Below, one piece after another: positions 7,377-16,465 of a stretch of DNA of 64,000 bases. The position numbers and the translations under genes were made by a program. Source of the stretch: Streptomyces sp. TRM68367 (lineage in GTDB: Bacteria > Actinomycetota > Actinomycetes > Streptomycetales > Streptomycetaceae). The notes under the pieces are model-generated. The model searched no databases and was not told the origin of the DNA. It saw only the letters and a program-made list of their open reading frames with translations. The stretch's first letter is position 1; each line of letters opens with the position of its first letter. The DNA lies in assembly GCF_014495685.1 (NCBI RefSeq), contig NZ_JACTVI010000011.1, positions 69,690 through 133,689 of the forward strand, in the 5' to 3' direction.

Positions 7377-8775
7377 CCCGCTCACCCCTTCCCTTGAGTC
7401 CGGAGCTGGCCATACCCTCCACCAGGAACCGCTGGAAGGCGAGGAAGAACAGCACGATCGGCAGCAGCGCGATCACCGACATGGCGAGCTTCGGGCCGAA
7501 CGCCGAGGTACTGGAGGCGTCCACGAACTGCCGGAGCGCCAGCGTCAGCGTGAACTTGTCCGGATCGAAGAGATAGATCAGCTGGGTGAAGAAGTCGTTC
7601 CAGGTCCAGATGAACGTGAAGATCGCGGTGGTGATCAGCGCGGGCCGGGTGAGCGGCAGGATCACCCGGCAGAAACTGTGGAACGGGCCGCAGCCGTCGA
7701 TGCGGGCCGCCTCCTCCAGCTCGCGCGGCAGACCGCGCATGAACTGCACGATGAGGAAGACGAAGAAGGCCTCGGTGGCGAGGAACTTCAGCAGGATCAG
7801 CGGCCAGTAGGTGTTCACCATGCCGAGCTGGTTGAAGATGATGTACTGCGGGATCAGCACCGCGTGGTGCGGCAGCATGATCGTGGCGATCATGAAGGCG
7901 AACAGCGGCCCGCGCATGCGGAACCGCAGCCGCGCGAAGGCGTAGGCGGCGAGCGAGCAGCTGATGACGTTGCCGAGGACCGCGCCGCCCGCGATCAGCA
8001 GCGAGTTGGACAGCAGCCGCCAGACGGACATCGCGAAGGCAGGCGTGAACACCTGGAAGGCCTGGATGGTCTGGAGCACCAGGTTGAAGAAGAGCACCGG
8101 GGACAGCATCGGCACGGTGACGGACAGGAACTGCCGCCATTTCCCGGCCCCGTCGGCCGCCGCCGCCTCGTACAGCTCGGCGGGGATCTGCTGGAGGCCG
8201 GCGAGAAAGATGACCATGGGCGCGCCGAACTGCCACACCGTCAGCAGCGCGACGGCGAGCAGCGCCCAGCCGGGCTTGTTGACCCAGCCGCCGGTACCGA
8301 GCAGGTTGTCCACGGTCCCGCCGTCGTTGAAGACCGCCCGCCACACCAGGGCGATGGACATCGACGCGCCCAGCAGCGAGGGGGCGTCGAACGCGGAGCG
8401 GTAGAAGGCCCGGCCGCGTTTCATGCCCTTCAGGGCGAGGGCGACGCCGAGGGCGAGCGCCAGCTGGAGGGGCACGGCGATGACGACGTACGTCACGGTC
8501 GTCACGACCGACCGCCAGTAGCGCGGGTCCTCGGTGAACATCTGCACGTAGTTGCGCAGGCCCACCCAGTTCGGCGGGTTGAACAGGTCGTAGTCGGTGA
8601 ACGACAGGTACAGCGACACGGCCATCGGCAGCAGCGTGAGCACGATCGCGCCGAGCACCCACGGGGACAGGAACACCCAGGCGGCGCCCTCGCGTTCGCG
8701 CTTGGGGCGCTTCTTCGGCGGGATGGGGGACCGCCGGGCGGCGGGGGTGCGGGCGGGTATGTCGGTGGTGGTCAT
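7363..8775 (-). pseudogene. Fusion of two sugar ABC permeases by internal deletion
   Basis: A 470-aa open frame from ATG 8775 (ATGA overlap with the preceding binding-protein fragment). Residues 1 to about 235 are a MalF/UgpA-type permease (FLSPWVLGAIVLTLLPMAVSLYLSFTDYDLF, then ELYEAAAADGAGKWRQF). At FTPAFAMSVW the frame jumps into the middle of a MalG/UgpE-type permease (RLLSNSLLIAGGAVLGN, then ELEEAARIDGCGPFHSF). The end of the first permease and the N-terminal region of the second are missing, about 150-200 codons in all. The result has two EAA loops in one chain, with no stop codon. Transport function is doubtful, though expression of the fusion is possible. Confidence 0.85.
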
Positions 8776-9277
8776 GACCTCAGCTCCGCCTTCGCCTCGG
8801 TGACGTAGTTCTCGGCCGCCTCGCGCGGCGACATGCGCCCGTACGACACCTGGTCGTAGTCGCGCTGGAAGGTGGTCTGCAGGGCGTTGTCGCCCGAGGG
8901 CGGGGCCTGCGGAGGGTCGTTGAGCGTGCCCTCCAGAGAGCCCTGGAAGTCGGCGACGGTCTTGTCGAAGTCCTTCAGCTTCGGCCCGATCTCCTCGCGG
9001 ATGGTCTCGTTGACGGGGATGCCGCGGGTCGCCCCGAGGATTCCCGCGGCCTGCCGGTCGTTGAGGAGGAAGTCGATGAGCCGGGCCGCCTGCTCGGGGT
9101 GGTCGGTGTTGGCCGAGATTCCGAGGAACATCGACGGCTTGTAGTACTGGCCGGGCGTGCCGTCCTCGCCCGAGGGCATCGGCGCGAGCGCGACGCCGCT
9201 CGGGATGAGGGCGAGGTAACCGCTGGAGTTGCCCCCCGGCCCCCAGGCCCCCTGGTGCCCGCCTCCTCCGCTGGCTG
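8772..9277 (-). pseudogene. C-terminal fragment of a sugar-binding lipoprotein
   Basis: Only the last ~165 codons of an extracellular solute-binding protein family 1 gene remain: LIPSGVALAPMPSGEDG, YYKPSMFLGISANTDHPE, IDFLLNDRQAAGILG and a C-terminal AAENYVTEAKAELRS. Lipobox, signal peptide and the first ~270 residues are absent. The fragment begins within 20 bp of the stop codon of the upstream cupin gene. ATG 9179 is in frame but has no ribosome site and would start mid-domain. The transporter therefore lacks a working substrate receptor. Confidence 0.88.
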
Positions 9278-10042
9278 CTACTCGCCGTGGTACGGCAGCG
9301 TGGTCCCGGGCAGGTTGTACTCGTCACGGCGGCCGCACATGCCGAAGCCACCGAGCCGGGTCGGGGCGGCCTCGTACGCCGTGGCCTCGCCGAGATACCC
9401 GGGCTCGCCGTCGGCCAGCGCGTCCAGCTGGGCGCCGGTGCGCTCGGCGGTGGCCAGGGCGCCCGCCCGCCACAGCTCGCGCCAGGTGGGCACCTTGGCC
9501 CGCACCAACCGGGCGGCGGAGCGCTGGAACTCCAGGTACGGGCCGTTGTCGCCGCCCTGGAGTGCCTCGCGCAGGGCGAGATAGCCCTCGACGGCGAGGT
9601 CCCTGCGTCGCCGGGCGGCCGCCTCCGTCTCCGGTCCCGTGCCGGGCGGCAGCGTGGCCGCGGCGGCGTACGTGTCGGGGTCGGCGAGCACCTCGGGCGG
9701 GAAGGTGAACACGGCGTCACCCGCCTCGGGCAGGCCGCTGTTCTGCATCAGCACGGTGATGCGCAGATCGCCGCCCTGCACCATGCGGTGCACGGTGCCC
9801 GGCGTGAACCAGGCGACCGAGCCCGGCTCCAGCGGGATGTCCCGGTAGCCGTCGGGGCTCAGCGTCTGCACGGCTCCCCGGCCGCCGGTGACGACGTACG
9901 CCTCGGTGCACACCAGGTGCAGGTGCGGGCTGCCGCCGCACACGCCGTCGGCGGCCTCCCAGGTGTAGGCGCTCAGGTGCGACAGGCCGACGGCGCCGGG
10001 CAGGGGGTACGGGAGAGTGGGTTTGGGCTCGTTGTTCACCAC
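9278..10042 (-). CDS. Cupin-domain protein of the sugar operon
   Basis: 254 aa from GTG 10042, overlapping the PmoA-like gene stop by 7 bp. Residues about 30-105 form a cupin barrel: SPHLHLVCTEAYVVTGG (motif 1, His-x-His and Glu) and GSVAWFTPGTVHRMVQGG (motif 2, His). The rest is helical with no recognised domain. In related sugar clusters such proteins sit with PmoA and Gfo/Idh genes, suggesting an isomerase, epimerase or sensor role in glycoside breakdown. The exact reaction is not known. Confidence 0.82.
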   Translation of the reverse strand: MVNNEPKPTLPYPLPGAVGLSHLSAYTWEAADGVCGGSPHLHLVCTEAYVVTGGRGAVQTLSPDGYRDIPLEPGSVAWFTPGTVHRMVQGGDLRITVLMQNSGLPEAGDAVFTFPPEVLADPDTYAAAATLPPGTGPETEAAARRRRDLAVEGYLALREALQGGDNGPYLEFQRSAARLVRAKVPTWRELWRAGALATAERTGAQLDALADGEPGYLGEATAYEAAPTRLGGFGMCGRRDEYNLPGTTLPYHGE

Positions 10043-10962
10043 GGCAGGCCTCCCAGGTACGTGCCGACGCGCTCACTGTCCCAGGCGCCGTCGGCGACAA
10101 CGACACGGTAGCGGTAGCCGAAGGACTCGCCCGGCGGCAGCTCGAACTCCTCGAAGAACGCCCACGAGAACGCCACGGTCGGGAACGGCTGGGAGCGCAC
10201 GAACCAGTGCGAGTCGTGGATCGCGGACGTCCCGTCGAGGTTCTCCGGCGCGTGCGCGAAGACGAGCGTGGAGTGCCCGTCGACGTCGTCGTGCTCGGTG
10301 GTGAAGGCGAGCCAGGGGCCCTGGCTGCCCATCAGCTTCTCGGCATCGTTGTCGGTGTCCGGGGCGAAGACCCTGCCGCCGGTGAAGTCGCGCGGGCCGC
10401 GCCACTGGAGCCCGGTGTAACCGGCCAGTTCGCGGCCCGCGGTGGTCGGGGAGCCGAAGGCGAGCGGCTGGTCACGGACGTTGGTGAGGCGGATCGACCA
10501 GTCCAGCGCCCAGGTCCCGGCCTCCTCGTCGACCGAGTGGACGGTGATGCCGCGCACCTCGCGCGCCCACTGCTCGCCGCCGTTCTCGATCCAGGTAAGG
10601 TCCTCGGTGAAGGACACGCGCTCGTCCTCGACCGTGAACGCGGAGAAGCCGTCGTGCCGCATCGAGCCGACCCGCTCGGGCAGGGGCAGATAGCCCTCGC
10701 CGTGCACGTAGCAGTTGCCGCCCCAGAAGTTCTGGCCGGACAGATGGCTCGCGGTCATCTGCAGGCCCTTGTGCCAGCGGTGGTCGTTCGGCCGGTAGCC
10801 GGTGACCGTGCGCCCGGCGAGGGTGCGCACCGGGTGGGCGTACGGCTTGCGCGACTCGAACGCCCCGGGGTCGGGGCGGTAGACGTAGCGGAGGATCTCG
10901 GTACCGTTCGCCGCCGTGACCGCGATGTCCTCGCCGTGGGTGTGGCTGACGCGGATACTCAT
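10036..10962 (-). CDS. PmoA-like protein (DUF6807 family)
   Basis: 308 aa from ATG 10962, in ATGA overlap with the Gfo/Idh stop. It shows the conserved pattern of PmoA-related proteins: KPYAHPVRTLAGRTVTGYRPNDHRWHKGL, NFWGGNCYV and a C-terminal ESFGYRYRVVVADG. The fold is predicted to be a galactose-mutarotase-like beta-sandwich. The name comes from similarity to a methane-monooxygenase subunit and does not imply methane oxidation. Neighbours point to a role in cytoplasmic processing of an imported glycoside. Confidence 0.85.
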   Translation of the reverse strand: MSIRVSHTHGEDIAVTAANGTEILRYVYRPDPGAFESRKPYAHPVRTLAGRTVTGYRPNDHRWHKGLQMTASHLSGQNFWGGNCYVHGEGYLPLPERVGSMRHDGFSAFTVEDERVSFTEDLTWIENGGEQWAREVRGITVHSVDEEAGTWALDWSIRLTNVRDQPLAFGSPTTAGRELAGYTGLQWRGPRDFTGGRVFAPDTDNDAEKLMGSQGPWLAFTTEHDDVDGHSTLVFAHAPENLDGTSAIHDSHWFVRSQPFPTVAFSWAFFEEFELPPGESFGYRYRVVVADGAWDSERVGTYLGGLPW

Positions 10963-12074
10963 GCGCGCTCCTTGGGGGCCCAGTCGGGGTGATCGCCGTG
11001 CATGGCGTCGTAGAAGGGATCGCCCGGTGTGATCTCGCCGGCCCGCACCGGGTGGCCGGTGAACGCCGCCTTGTAGAGGGCGGCGGCGAACTCCAGGGTG
11101 GCACGGGCGCCGGGGCCGCTGCCGGGCGGCCGTACGCCCTTGTCGTAGGCGTCGAGGAGGCCGCCGAGCTGGGCCGTGTGGGAGCTGGGCACGTCGGCCG
11201 CGGGGGTCCGCCAGGCGGCGCTGCGGTCGGCGGGGACGTGCGGGGCGGGGGTGTAGACCCAGTTGTCGTTGCTGTGCCCGTACAAGTGGGTGAGCTCGAC
11301 CGTGCCGTCGGCGCAGTCGACGCGGATGCGGCTGACCTCGTCCGGGGAGAGCACGCTGTTGACGACGGTGGCGAGGGCGCCGCCCCGGAAGCGCACCAGC
11401 GCGGTGGAGACGTCCTCGCTCTCGGTGTCGTGGACGAGCCGGGCGGCCATGGCCCGCACCTCGTCCCACTCGCCGAGCAGGTGCAGCAGCAGGTCGTACT
11501 GGTGGATGCCGTGGCCCATCGTCGGGCCGCCGCCCTCGCTGGCCCACTTCCCGCGCCACGGGACGGTGTAGTAGGCCGCGTCGCGGTGCCAGGTGGTCTG
11601 GCAGTGCGCGACCAGCGGGGCGCCCAGCCCGCCGCCGGAGATCAGCTCGCGCGCGTGCACGGCGCCGGAGCCGTAGCGATGCTGGAATACCACGGACGCG
11701 TAGGTGCCCGCCGCCTCCTCGGCCGCCGCGATCTGGTCGTATTCGGCGAGGGAGAGGCACAGCGGCTTCTCGCACAGCACCCAGGCGCCCGCCTTGAGCG
11801 CCGCCACGGTCTGCTCCCGGTGCAGGGCGGGCGGCGTCCCGATGAGGACCAGGTCGGGGCGTACGGCGTCCAGCATCGTGCCCACCGAGGTGTACCCGGC
11901 GACCTGGTCGCCCGCCAGGTCGCGGAAGGCGGTCAGCCGCTCCTCGTCCACGTCGACGGCGGCGACCAGCTCCACCCGGTCGGAGTGGGCCCGCAGCGCG
12001 GGCAGATGGCTGCCGCTGACGATGGCGCCGGTGCCGACGACGGCGACGCGGCGGCGGGCTGGGGACAGGGACAT
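10959..12074 (-). CDS. Gfo/Idh/MocA-family oxidoreductase
   Basis: 371 aa from ATG 12074, with AAGGAG 7 nt upstream. The Rossmann motif VAVVGTGAIVSGSHLPAL is at residues 10-27, the family motif CEKPLCLS is near residue 115, and a C-terminal alpha/beta domain contains GGGPTMGHGIHQYDLLLHLLGEW, with the usual active-site His region. Members oxidise or epimerise sugars and inositols using NAD(P). It heads the operon with the PmoA-like and cupin genes and the decayed ABC transporter, so this part of the pathway looks intact while its importer does not. Confidence 0.9.
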   Translation of the reverse strand: MSLSPARRRVAVVGTGAIVSGSHLPALRAHSDRVELVAAVDVDEERLTAFRDLAGDQVAGYTSVGTMLDAVRPDLVLIGTPPALHREQTVAALKAGAWVLCEKPLCLSLAEYDQIAAAEEAAGTYASVVFQHRYGSGAVHARELISGGGLGAPLVAHCQTTWHRDAAYYTVPWRGKWASEGGGPTMGHGIHQYDLLLHLLGEWDEVRAMAARLVHDTESEDVSTALVRFRGGALATVVNSVLSPDEVSRIRVDCADGTVELTHLYGHSNDNWVYTPAPHVPADRSAAWRTPAADVPSSHTAQLGGLLDAYDKGVRPPGSGPGARATLEFAAALYKAAFTGHPVRAGEITPGDPFYDAMHGDHPDWAPKERA

Positions 12075-12110
12075 GCGGCGCTCCTTGTACGGCCGACGGA
12101 CAGACGCTTA

Positions 12111-12122
12111 GAAAGCGCTTGC
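12111..12122. promoter_or_regulatory. LacI-type operator upstream of the Gfo/Idh operon
   Basis: GAAAGCGCTTGC, with a perfect AAGCGCTT core at 12113-12120, lies about 40 bp upstream of the operon start. This is a typical LacI/GalR half-site pair. No LacI gene is adjacent now. Confidence 0.55.
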
Positions 12123-12329
12123 ACACGGTAGGCGACCCTAGGTCGCGAGCGCATGTCAGGACAACCCCCCGTGAGCAACCTGCACAAGGTTCGCCCATGC
12201 GTTCTCCCAGCCCGTGGGCCTCCTGGATGCCGGTTCCCGATCTCGCAACCCACACCGACCCCAGGGGCCTCCTACCGTTTCAAGGACCACCCGAGGCGTG
12301 TCGCCCGTCACCAACCTCTCCGGTCACAC

Positions 12330-13079
12330 CTAGGCCCGGGCCTCGTCGCCCGGTCGCACCCCGCCGGCCCGGTGCCCGAGGAACCGGTACCGGCGTTCGG
12401 GCCGTCCCGCCACGCCGTAGCGCAGGGTGACCTCGGCGGTGCCGACGGTGTGGAAGTGCTCCAGGTAGCGGCGGGCGCTGACGCGGGAGACGCCGGTGAG
12501 GTGGGCGCACTCGGTGGCGGACAGGGTGCCGTCGGCCTCCCGCAAGGCCTGCTCGATCAGCGCGGCGGTCTCCACGCTCATGCCCTTGGGCAGTGGGCCC
12601 GCCGCCGGCGCGGCCGCCTTGGCCAGCACGCGGTCCACGTCCGCCTGGCCGCGGACCACCGCCGTGAGCAGGCGCCCGCGCTGGGCGGCGTACCGCTCCA
12701 GGCGGGTCCGCAGGTCCTCGGCCTCGAAGGGTTTGAGCAGGAAGTCGACCACGCCGTGGCGGACCGCGCCGCGCACCGCGTCGGCTTCCCGGGCGGCGCT
12801 GATGACCATCACGTCGCAGTCGTGGCCCGCGGTGCGCAGCCGGGGGATGACGTCCAGGCCGAACAGGTCCGGCAGATACAGGTCGAGCAGGACCAGGTCG
12901 GGCCGCAGTTCGTCGGCCGCCGCGATGGCCTGCTCACCGGTGTGGGCCACGCCGACCACCCGGAACGGCTCGACCCGTTCGACGAAGCCGCGGTGCACCC
13001 GGGCCACCATGAAGTCGTCGTCGACCACGAGGACGTCGATCGCGCCGCGCCTGCCGGGCGTGCTGGGCGTGCCGCTCAT
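12330..13079 (-). CDS. CitB/DcuR-type response regulator
   Basis: 249 aa. The receiver domain is at residues ~14-130: VLVVDDDFMVARVH (acidic pair), phosphoacceptor Asp in LVLLDLYLPD, VMVISAA and Lys in DFLLKPFEAEDL. The C-terminal helix-turn-helix (TLSATECAHLTGVSRVSARRYLEH) is typical of the citrate/C4-dicarboxylate regulator group. ATG 13079 overlaps the kinase stop as ATGA. The target is probably the divergent tctCBA operon. The 250-bp gap toward the Gfo/Idh operon holds only that operon's promoter and LacI-type site. Confidence 0.92.
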   Translation of the reverse strand: MSGTPSTPGRRGAIDVLVVDDDFMVARVHRGFVERVEPFRVVGVAHTGEQAIAAADELRPDLVLLDLYLPDLFGLDVIPRLRTAGHDCDVMVISAAREADAVRGAVRHGVVDFLLKPFEAEDLRTRLERYAAQRGRLLTAVVRGQADVDRVLAKAAAPAAGPLPKGMSVETAALIEQALREADGTLSATECAHLTGVSRVSARRYLEHFHTVGTAEVTLRYGVAGRPERRYRFLGHRAGGVRPGDEARA

Positions 13080-14707
13080 CGGGGCGCTCCTTCCGCCACC
13101 GCTTCACTGAGGTGGCTGACGGTCATGCGGGCGGTGAACATCGCCCCGTCGGGAGTGTTGGTCACCGAGATCTCACCGCCGTGACGTTCGCAGACCACGC
13201 GGGTGAGCGCCAGCCCGATGCCGCGCTCGCCCTGCCGTGCGGCCTTGGTGGTGAAGCCGTGCGCGAACACCTCGCGGGCGAGTTCGGGGGCCACACCGGG
13301 GCCGGAGTCGCGGACCACGATCTCCACACTGGAGGCGTCCTGCCGCAGCCCGACCTCGACCCAGCCGTCCTGCGCCGCGGCGTCCACGGCGTTGTCGACC
13401 AGGTTGCCGACGACGGTCGCCACGTCGGCGGCGTCCTCCGGTTCGAGCCGGTCGAGCGCGGTGTCGTCGGAGATCCGCAGGGAGACCTTGCGTTCGGCGG
13501 CCTGGGAGGCCTTGGCCGTCAGCAGGGCGGCGACGGCGGTGTCACGCACCCGGCGGCTGAGGGTGACGTCCAGGGACTGGCGGCGCCGGTTCAGCGCGCG
13601 GATGTAGCGCACGACCTCGTCCTGTTCGCCGATCTGGATGAGCCCGGAGATGGTGTGCAGCTGGTTGGCGAACTCGTGCGCCTGGGCGCGCAGCAGTTCG
13701 GAGGAGCTGCGGAAGGAGCCGATCTCCCGCTCCAGGCGGGCCAGTTCGGTGCGGTCACGCAGGGTGGTGACGGAGCCGAGGAGGCGGTCGTCCTTGGTGA
13801 CGGTCATCCGGTTCATCACCAGGACGCGGCCGCGCCGGATGACGACCTCGTCGGGCCGTTGGTCGGCGTCCGCGGTGGCTCCGGCGAGCACGTCCCGCAG
13901 GCGTCCTTCGATGCCGAGGGCGTCCAGGCTCTGGCCCACGCAGTCCTCCGGCAGGTCCAGCAGGCGGCGGCCCATCTCGTTGACCAGGGTGAGCCGGTGC
14001 TGCGGGTCCAGGGCGATCACGCCCTCGGCGATGCCGTACAGCATGGCCTCGCGGTGTTCGGCGAGCCCGGCGATCTCGCGCGGTTCCAGGCCGAAGGTCT
14101 GCCGTTTGACGCGCCGGGCGAGCAGCCAGGACCCGGCGACGCCCAGTCCGCTCGCGATGCCGAGGTAGGCGAGCAGGAAGGAGGAGGCTCCGCTGAGGCG
14201 CTGCCACACGGTCGGGTCGGCCTCGCCGATCATGACCGTGCCGAGGAGTTCGCCGACATTCTCCTTCCGCGCGCCGAGCACGGGCACCTGGGCGGCGAGT
14301 TCCCGGCTGCCGTGCAGGGTCAGCGGGCCGCTCCAGCCGCGCCCCGCGACGGCGCCGCTGCCCCGGGGCAGCCGGTCGCCGATGACGGTGGGGTTGGTGG
14401 AGCTGACGATCCGGCCGTCGGCGTCGGCGATCGTCACCGAAGTGACCCCGGACTGGGTCTGTGTGGAGTTCACCAGCGGGGCCAGCGCCGCGAGCGGCGC
14501 CGGCTGCGTGAGCTGGCTGCGCACCAGCGGGGTGGCGGCCAGCTGCTCGGCCAGCGCGCCGACCCGGCGTCCCTCGACGCGCTTGAAGGTCGCCTCCGAC
14601 TGGGCGAGCGAGACGGCCGCGACCGCCAGCAGCACCACCACGACGATGCCGAGCTGGAGCACCAGCATCTGGCCCGCGAGGGTGTGACGACGGAAGGTGG
14701 CGGCCAC
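13076..14707 (-). CDS. CitA/DcuS-type sensor histidine kinase
   Basis: 543 aa from GTG 14707 (VAATFRRHTLAGQM); a longer frame upstream crosses the promoter region. Two TM helices (LVLQLGIVVVVLLAVAAVSLA and FLLAYLGIASGLGVAGSWLL) bracket an extracytoplasmic sensor of about 140 residues. This is followed by a PAS domain (YGIAEGVIALDPQHRLTLVN), the phospho-His box QAHEFANQLHTISGLI and an HATPase with NLVDNAVDAA, DSGPGV and GIGLAL. This is the citrate/tricarboxylate kinase architecture. The extracellular ligand is inferred to be a di- or tricarboxylate because the divergent operon encodes a Tct transporter. Confidence 0.92.
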   Translation of the reverse strand: MAATFRRHTLAGQMLVLQLGIVVVVLLAVAAVSLAQSEATFKRVEGRRVGALAEQLAATPLVRSQLTQPAPLAALAPLVNSTQTQSGVTSVTIADADGRIVSSTNPTVIGDRLPRGSGAVAGRGWSGPLTLHGSRELAAQVPVLGARKENVGELLGTVMIGEADPTVWQRLSGASSFLLAYLGIASGLGVAGSWLLARRVKRQTFGLEPREIAGLAEHREAMLYGIAEGVIALDPQHRLTLVNEMGRRLLDLPEDCVGQSLDALGIEGRLRDVLAGATADADQRPDEVVIRRGRVLVMNRMTVTKDDRLLGSVTTLRDRTELARLEREIGSFRSSSELLRAQAHEFANQLHTISGLIQIGEQDEVVRYIRALNRRRQSLDVTLSRRVRDTAVAALLTAKASQAAERKVSLRISDDTALDRLEPEDAADVATVVGNLVDNAVDAAAQDGWVEVGLRQDASSVEIVVRDSGPGVAPELAREVFAHGFTTKAARQGERGIGLALTRVVCERHGGEISVTNTPDGAMFTARMTVSHLSEAVAEGAPR

Positions 14708-14719
14708 GACGTACTCAAT

Positions 14720-14743
14720 CTCTCGTGCTCTCGTGCTCTCGTG
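14720..14743. repeat. Three tandem copies of an 8-bp unit before the kinase start
   Basis: CTCTCGTG is repeated three times exactly, ending 13 bp upstream of the kinase GTG. Read on the kinase strand this gives CACGAGAG three times and places several GAGAG ribosome-site-like elements in the leader. Confidence 0.7.
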
Positions 14744-14944
14744 CCGGGGTCGCCCCATGATGGCGCCGACCTGCACGGAGCGAAAGGGAGGTGCACGCAC
14801 TGCCGGTGACCACAAAGACCACAACCTCCGTTGGTTCCGGAAGAGAGACAGGCCCGACAGGTGCGGGCACCATGTGGCGCATCTCACCCTCCCCCACAGG
14901 GCCTTCCGATACCCGCATCGACGTACCGACAGGTGGTGGCACTC

Positions 14945-15931
14945 GTGCGTCTGCGCACTCCCCTCGCCCTGCTCGGGGCCGCCGTGCTCGTGCTCGTGGG
15001 TCCGCCGCTCCTCGCGGCGGGCAGCGGCACCGAGACCGGCACACAAATCCCTGGTCTGCGCTTCATGGTCCCCAACACGCCCGGCGGCGGCTACGACATC
15101 ACGGCCCGCACGGCCGCGAAGAACGCCGAGGACGCCGGGCTCACCCACAACATCGAGGTGTTCAACCTGCCCGGCGCCGGCGGCACCGTCGGGCTCAGCC
15201 GGCTGGTGAGCGAGCACGGCAACGGCAAACTGGCGATGTCCATGGGCCTCGGCGTGGTGGGCGCCGTCCGCTCCAACGACGCGCCGAAGACGCTCGCCGA
15301 CACCACACCGATCGCCCGGCTCACCGAGGAGCAGGACGTCGTCGTGGTCGCCAAGGACTCGCCGTACAAGACCATCGACGACCTGATCGGCGCCTGGAAG
15401 AAGGACCCCGGCAAGCTGCCGGTGGGCGGCGGGTCGTCGCCCGGCGGACCGGATCATCTGGCGCCGATGCTGATGGCGCAGGCCGCCGGGATCGCCCCGA
15501 AGCGGGTCAACTACATCCCGTTCGACGGCGGCGGTGAGCTGCTCGCCTCGATCCTGGGCAACAAGGTCGGCTTCGGGGTGTCCGGGGTCGGCGAGTACCT
15601 CGACCAGATCAAGGCAGGCGAGCTGCGGGTGCTCGCGGTGACCGGCCCGGAGCGGGTGGACGACCTGAAGGACGCGCCCACGCTTCGGGAGTCCGGCTAC
15701 GACGTGAGCTTCACCAACTGGCGCGGCGTCGTCGCCCCGCCCGGCCTGTCGGACGCCGAGCGCGACAAGCTCGTCCGGCTGTTCGAGGAGCTGCACGACT
15801 CGCCCGAGTGGCAGAAGTCCATGGCGCAGAACGGCTGGGACGACGCGTTCCTGACCGGCTCGGAGTTCGGCGCGTTCCTGGACGCCCAGGACAAGCGCGT
15901 GGTGTCGGTGCTGAAGGAGCTGGGACTGTGA
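14945..15931 (+). CDS. tctC: Tripartite tricarboxylate transporter, binding protein TctC
   Basis: 328 aa from GTG 14945, which has AGGTGG 8 nt upstream; the frame is open further but without support. A hydrophobic signal (LALLGAAVLVLVGPPLLAAG) leads into the Bug/TctC fold: RFMVPNTPGGGYDITAR, NLPGAGGTVG, GGSSPGGPDHLAPM, NYIPFDGGGE and NWRGVVAPPGLS. The binding protein captures a tricarboxylate outside the membrane and passes it to TctAB. It is in GTGA overlap with tctB. Confidence 0.92.
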   Translation: MRLRTPLALLGAAVLVLVGPPLLAAGSGTETGTQIPGLRFMVPNTPGGGYDITARTAAKNAEDAGLTHNIEVFNLPGAGGTVGLSRLVSEHGNGKLAMSMGLGVVGAVRSNDAPKTLADTTPIARLTEEQDVVVVAKDSPYKTIDDLIGAWKKDPGKLPVGGGSSPGGPDHLAPMLMAQAAGIAPKRVNYIPFDGGGELLASILGNKVGFGVSGVGEYLDQIKAGELRVLAVTGPERVDDLKDAPTLRESGYDVSFTNWRGVVAPPGLSDAERDKLVRLFEELHDSPEWQKSMAQNGWDDAFLTGSEFGAFLDAQDKRVVSVLKELGL

Positions 15932-16464
15932 CGACACAAACCGAGACTCCCCCCGCCGGGGCGGGCGCGCGCCGCTCGTGGCTGCGCGAGCGCTCCGAAC
16001 TGGGCGTGTGCGTCCTGCTGCTGGCCCTGGGCGTGCTGGTGCTGACCGACGCGCTCACCATGGACGTCGACATCGCCCAGCGCGGGCCGGTCGGCCCCAA
16101 GACGGTGCCGGTCGTCGTCGGCATCGGCCTGCTGGTCGTCGCCGCGCTGCTCGCCGTGGACGTGCTGCGCGGCGGGCGCGGCCAGGCGGAGAGCGGTGAG
16201 GACGTCGACCTGTCCGAGCCCGCCGACTGGCGCACGGTGCTGCTGCTCGCCGGGGTGTTCCTGGGCGCGGCCGTGCTGATCGAGCCGCTCGGCTTCCCCG
16301 TCGCGGGTGCCCTGCTGTTCTGGGGCGCCGCGTTCACCCTCGGCAGCCGCCGGACCGACCGTGACGCGCTGATCGCCGCGGCCCTCTCCCTGGTCACCTA
16401 CGTCGTCTTCAACAACCTGCTCGGGGTGCCGCTGCCCGGCGGACCGCTGATGGGAGTGCTGTGA
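15928..16464 (+). CDS. tctB: Tripartite tricarboxylate transporter, small membrane subunit TctB
   Basis: 178 aa from GTG 15928, overlapping the tctC stop (GTGA). Four TM segments are visible ([73 protein letters not shown]). The [10 protein letters not shown] segment after the first helix is common in TctB. It pairs with TctA in a secondary, ion-coupled carrier. Confidence 0.88.
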   Translation: MTTQTETPPAGAGARRSWLRERSELGVCVLLLALGVLVLTDALTMDVDIAQRGPVGPKTVPVVVGIGLLVVAALLAVDVLRGGRGQAESGEDVDLSEPADWRTVLLLAGVFLGAAVLIEPLGFPVAGALLFWGAAFTLGSRRTDRDALIAAALSLVTYVVFNNLLGVPLPGGPLMGVL

Positions 16465-16465
16465 C

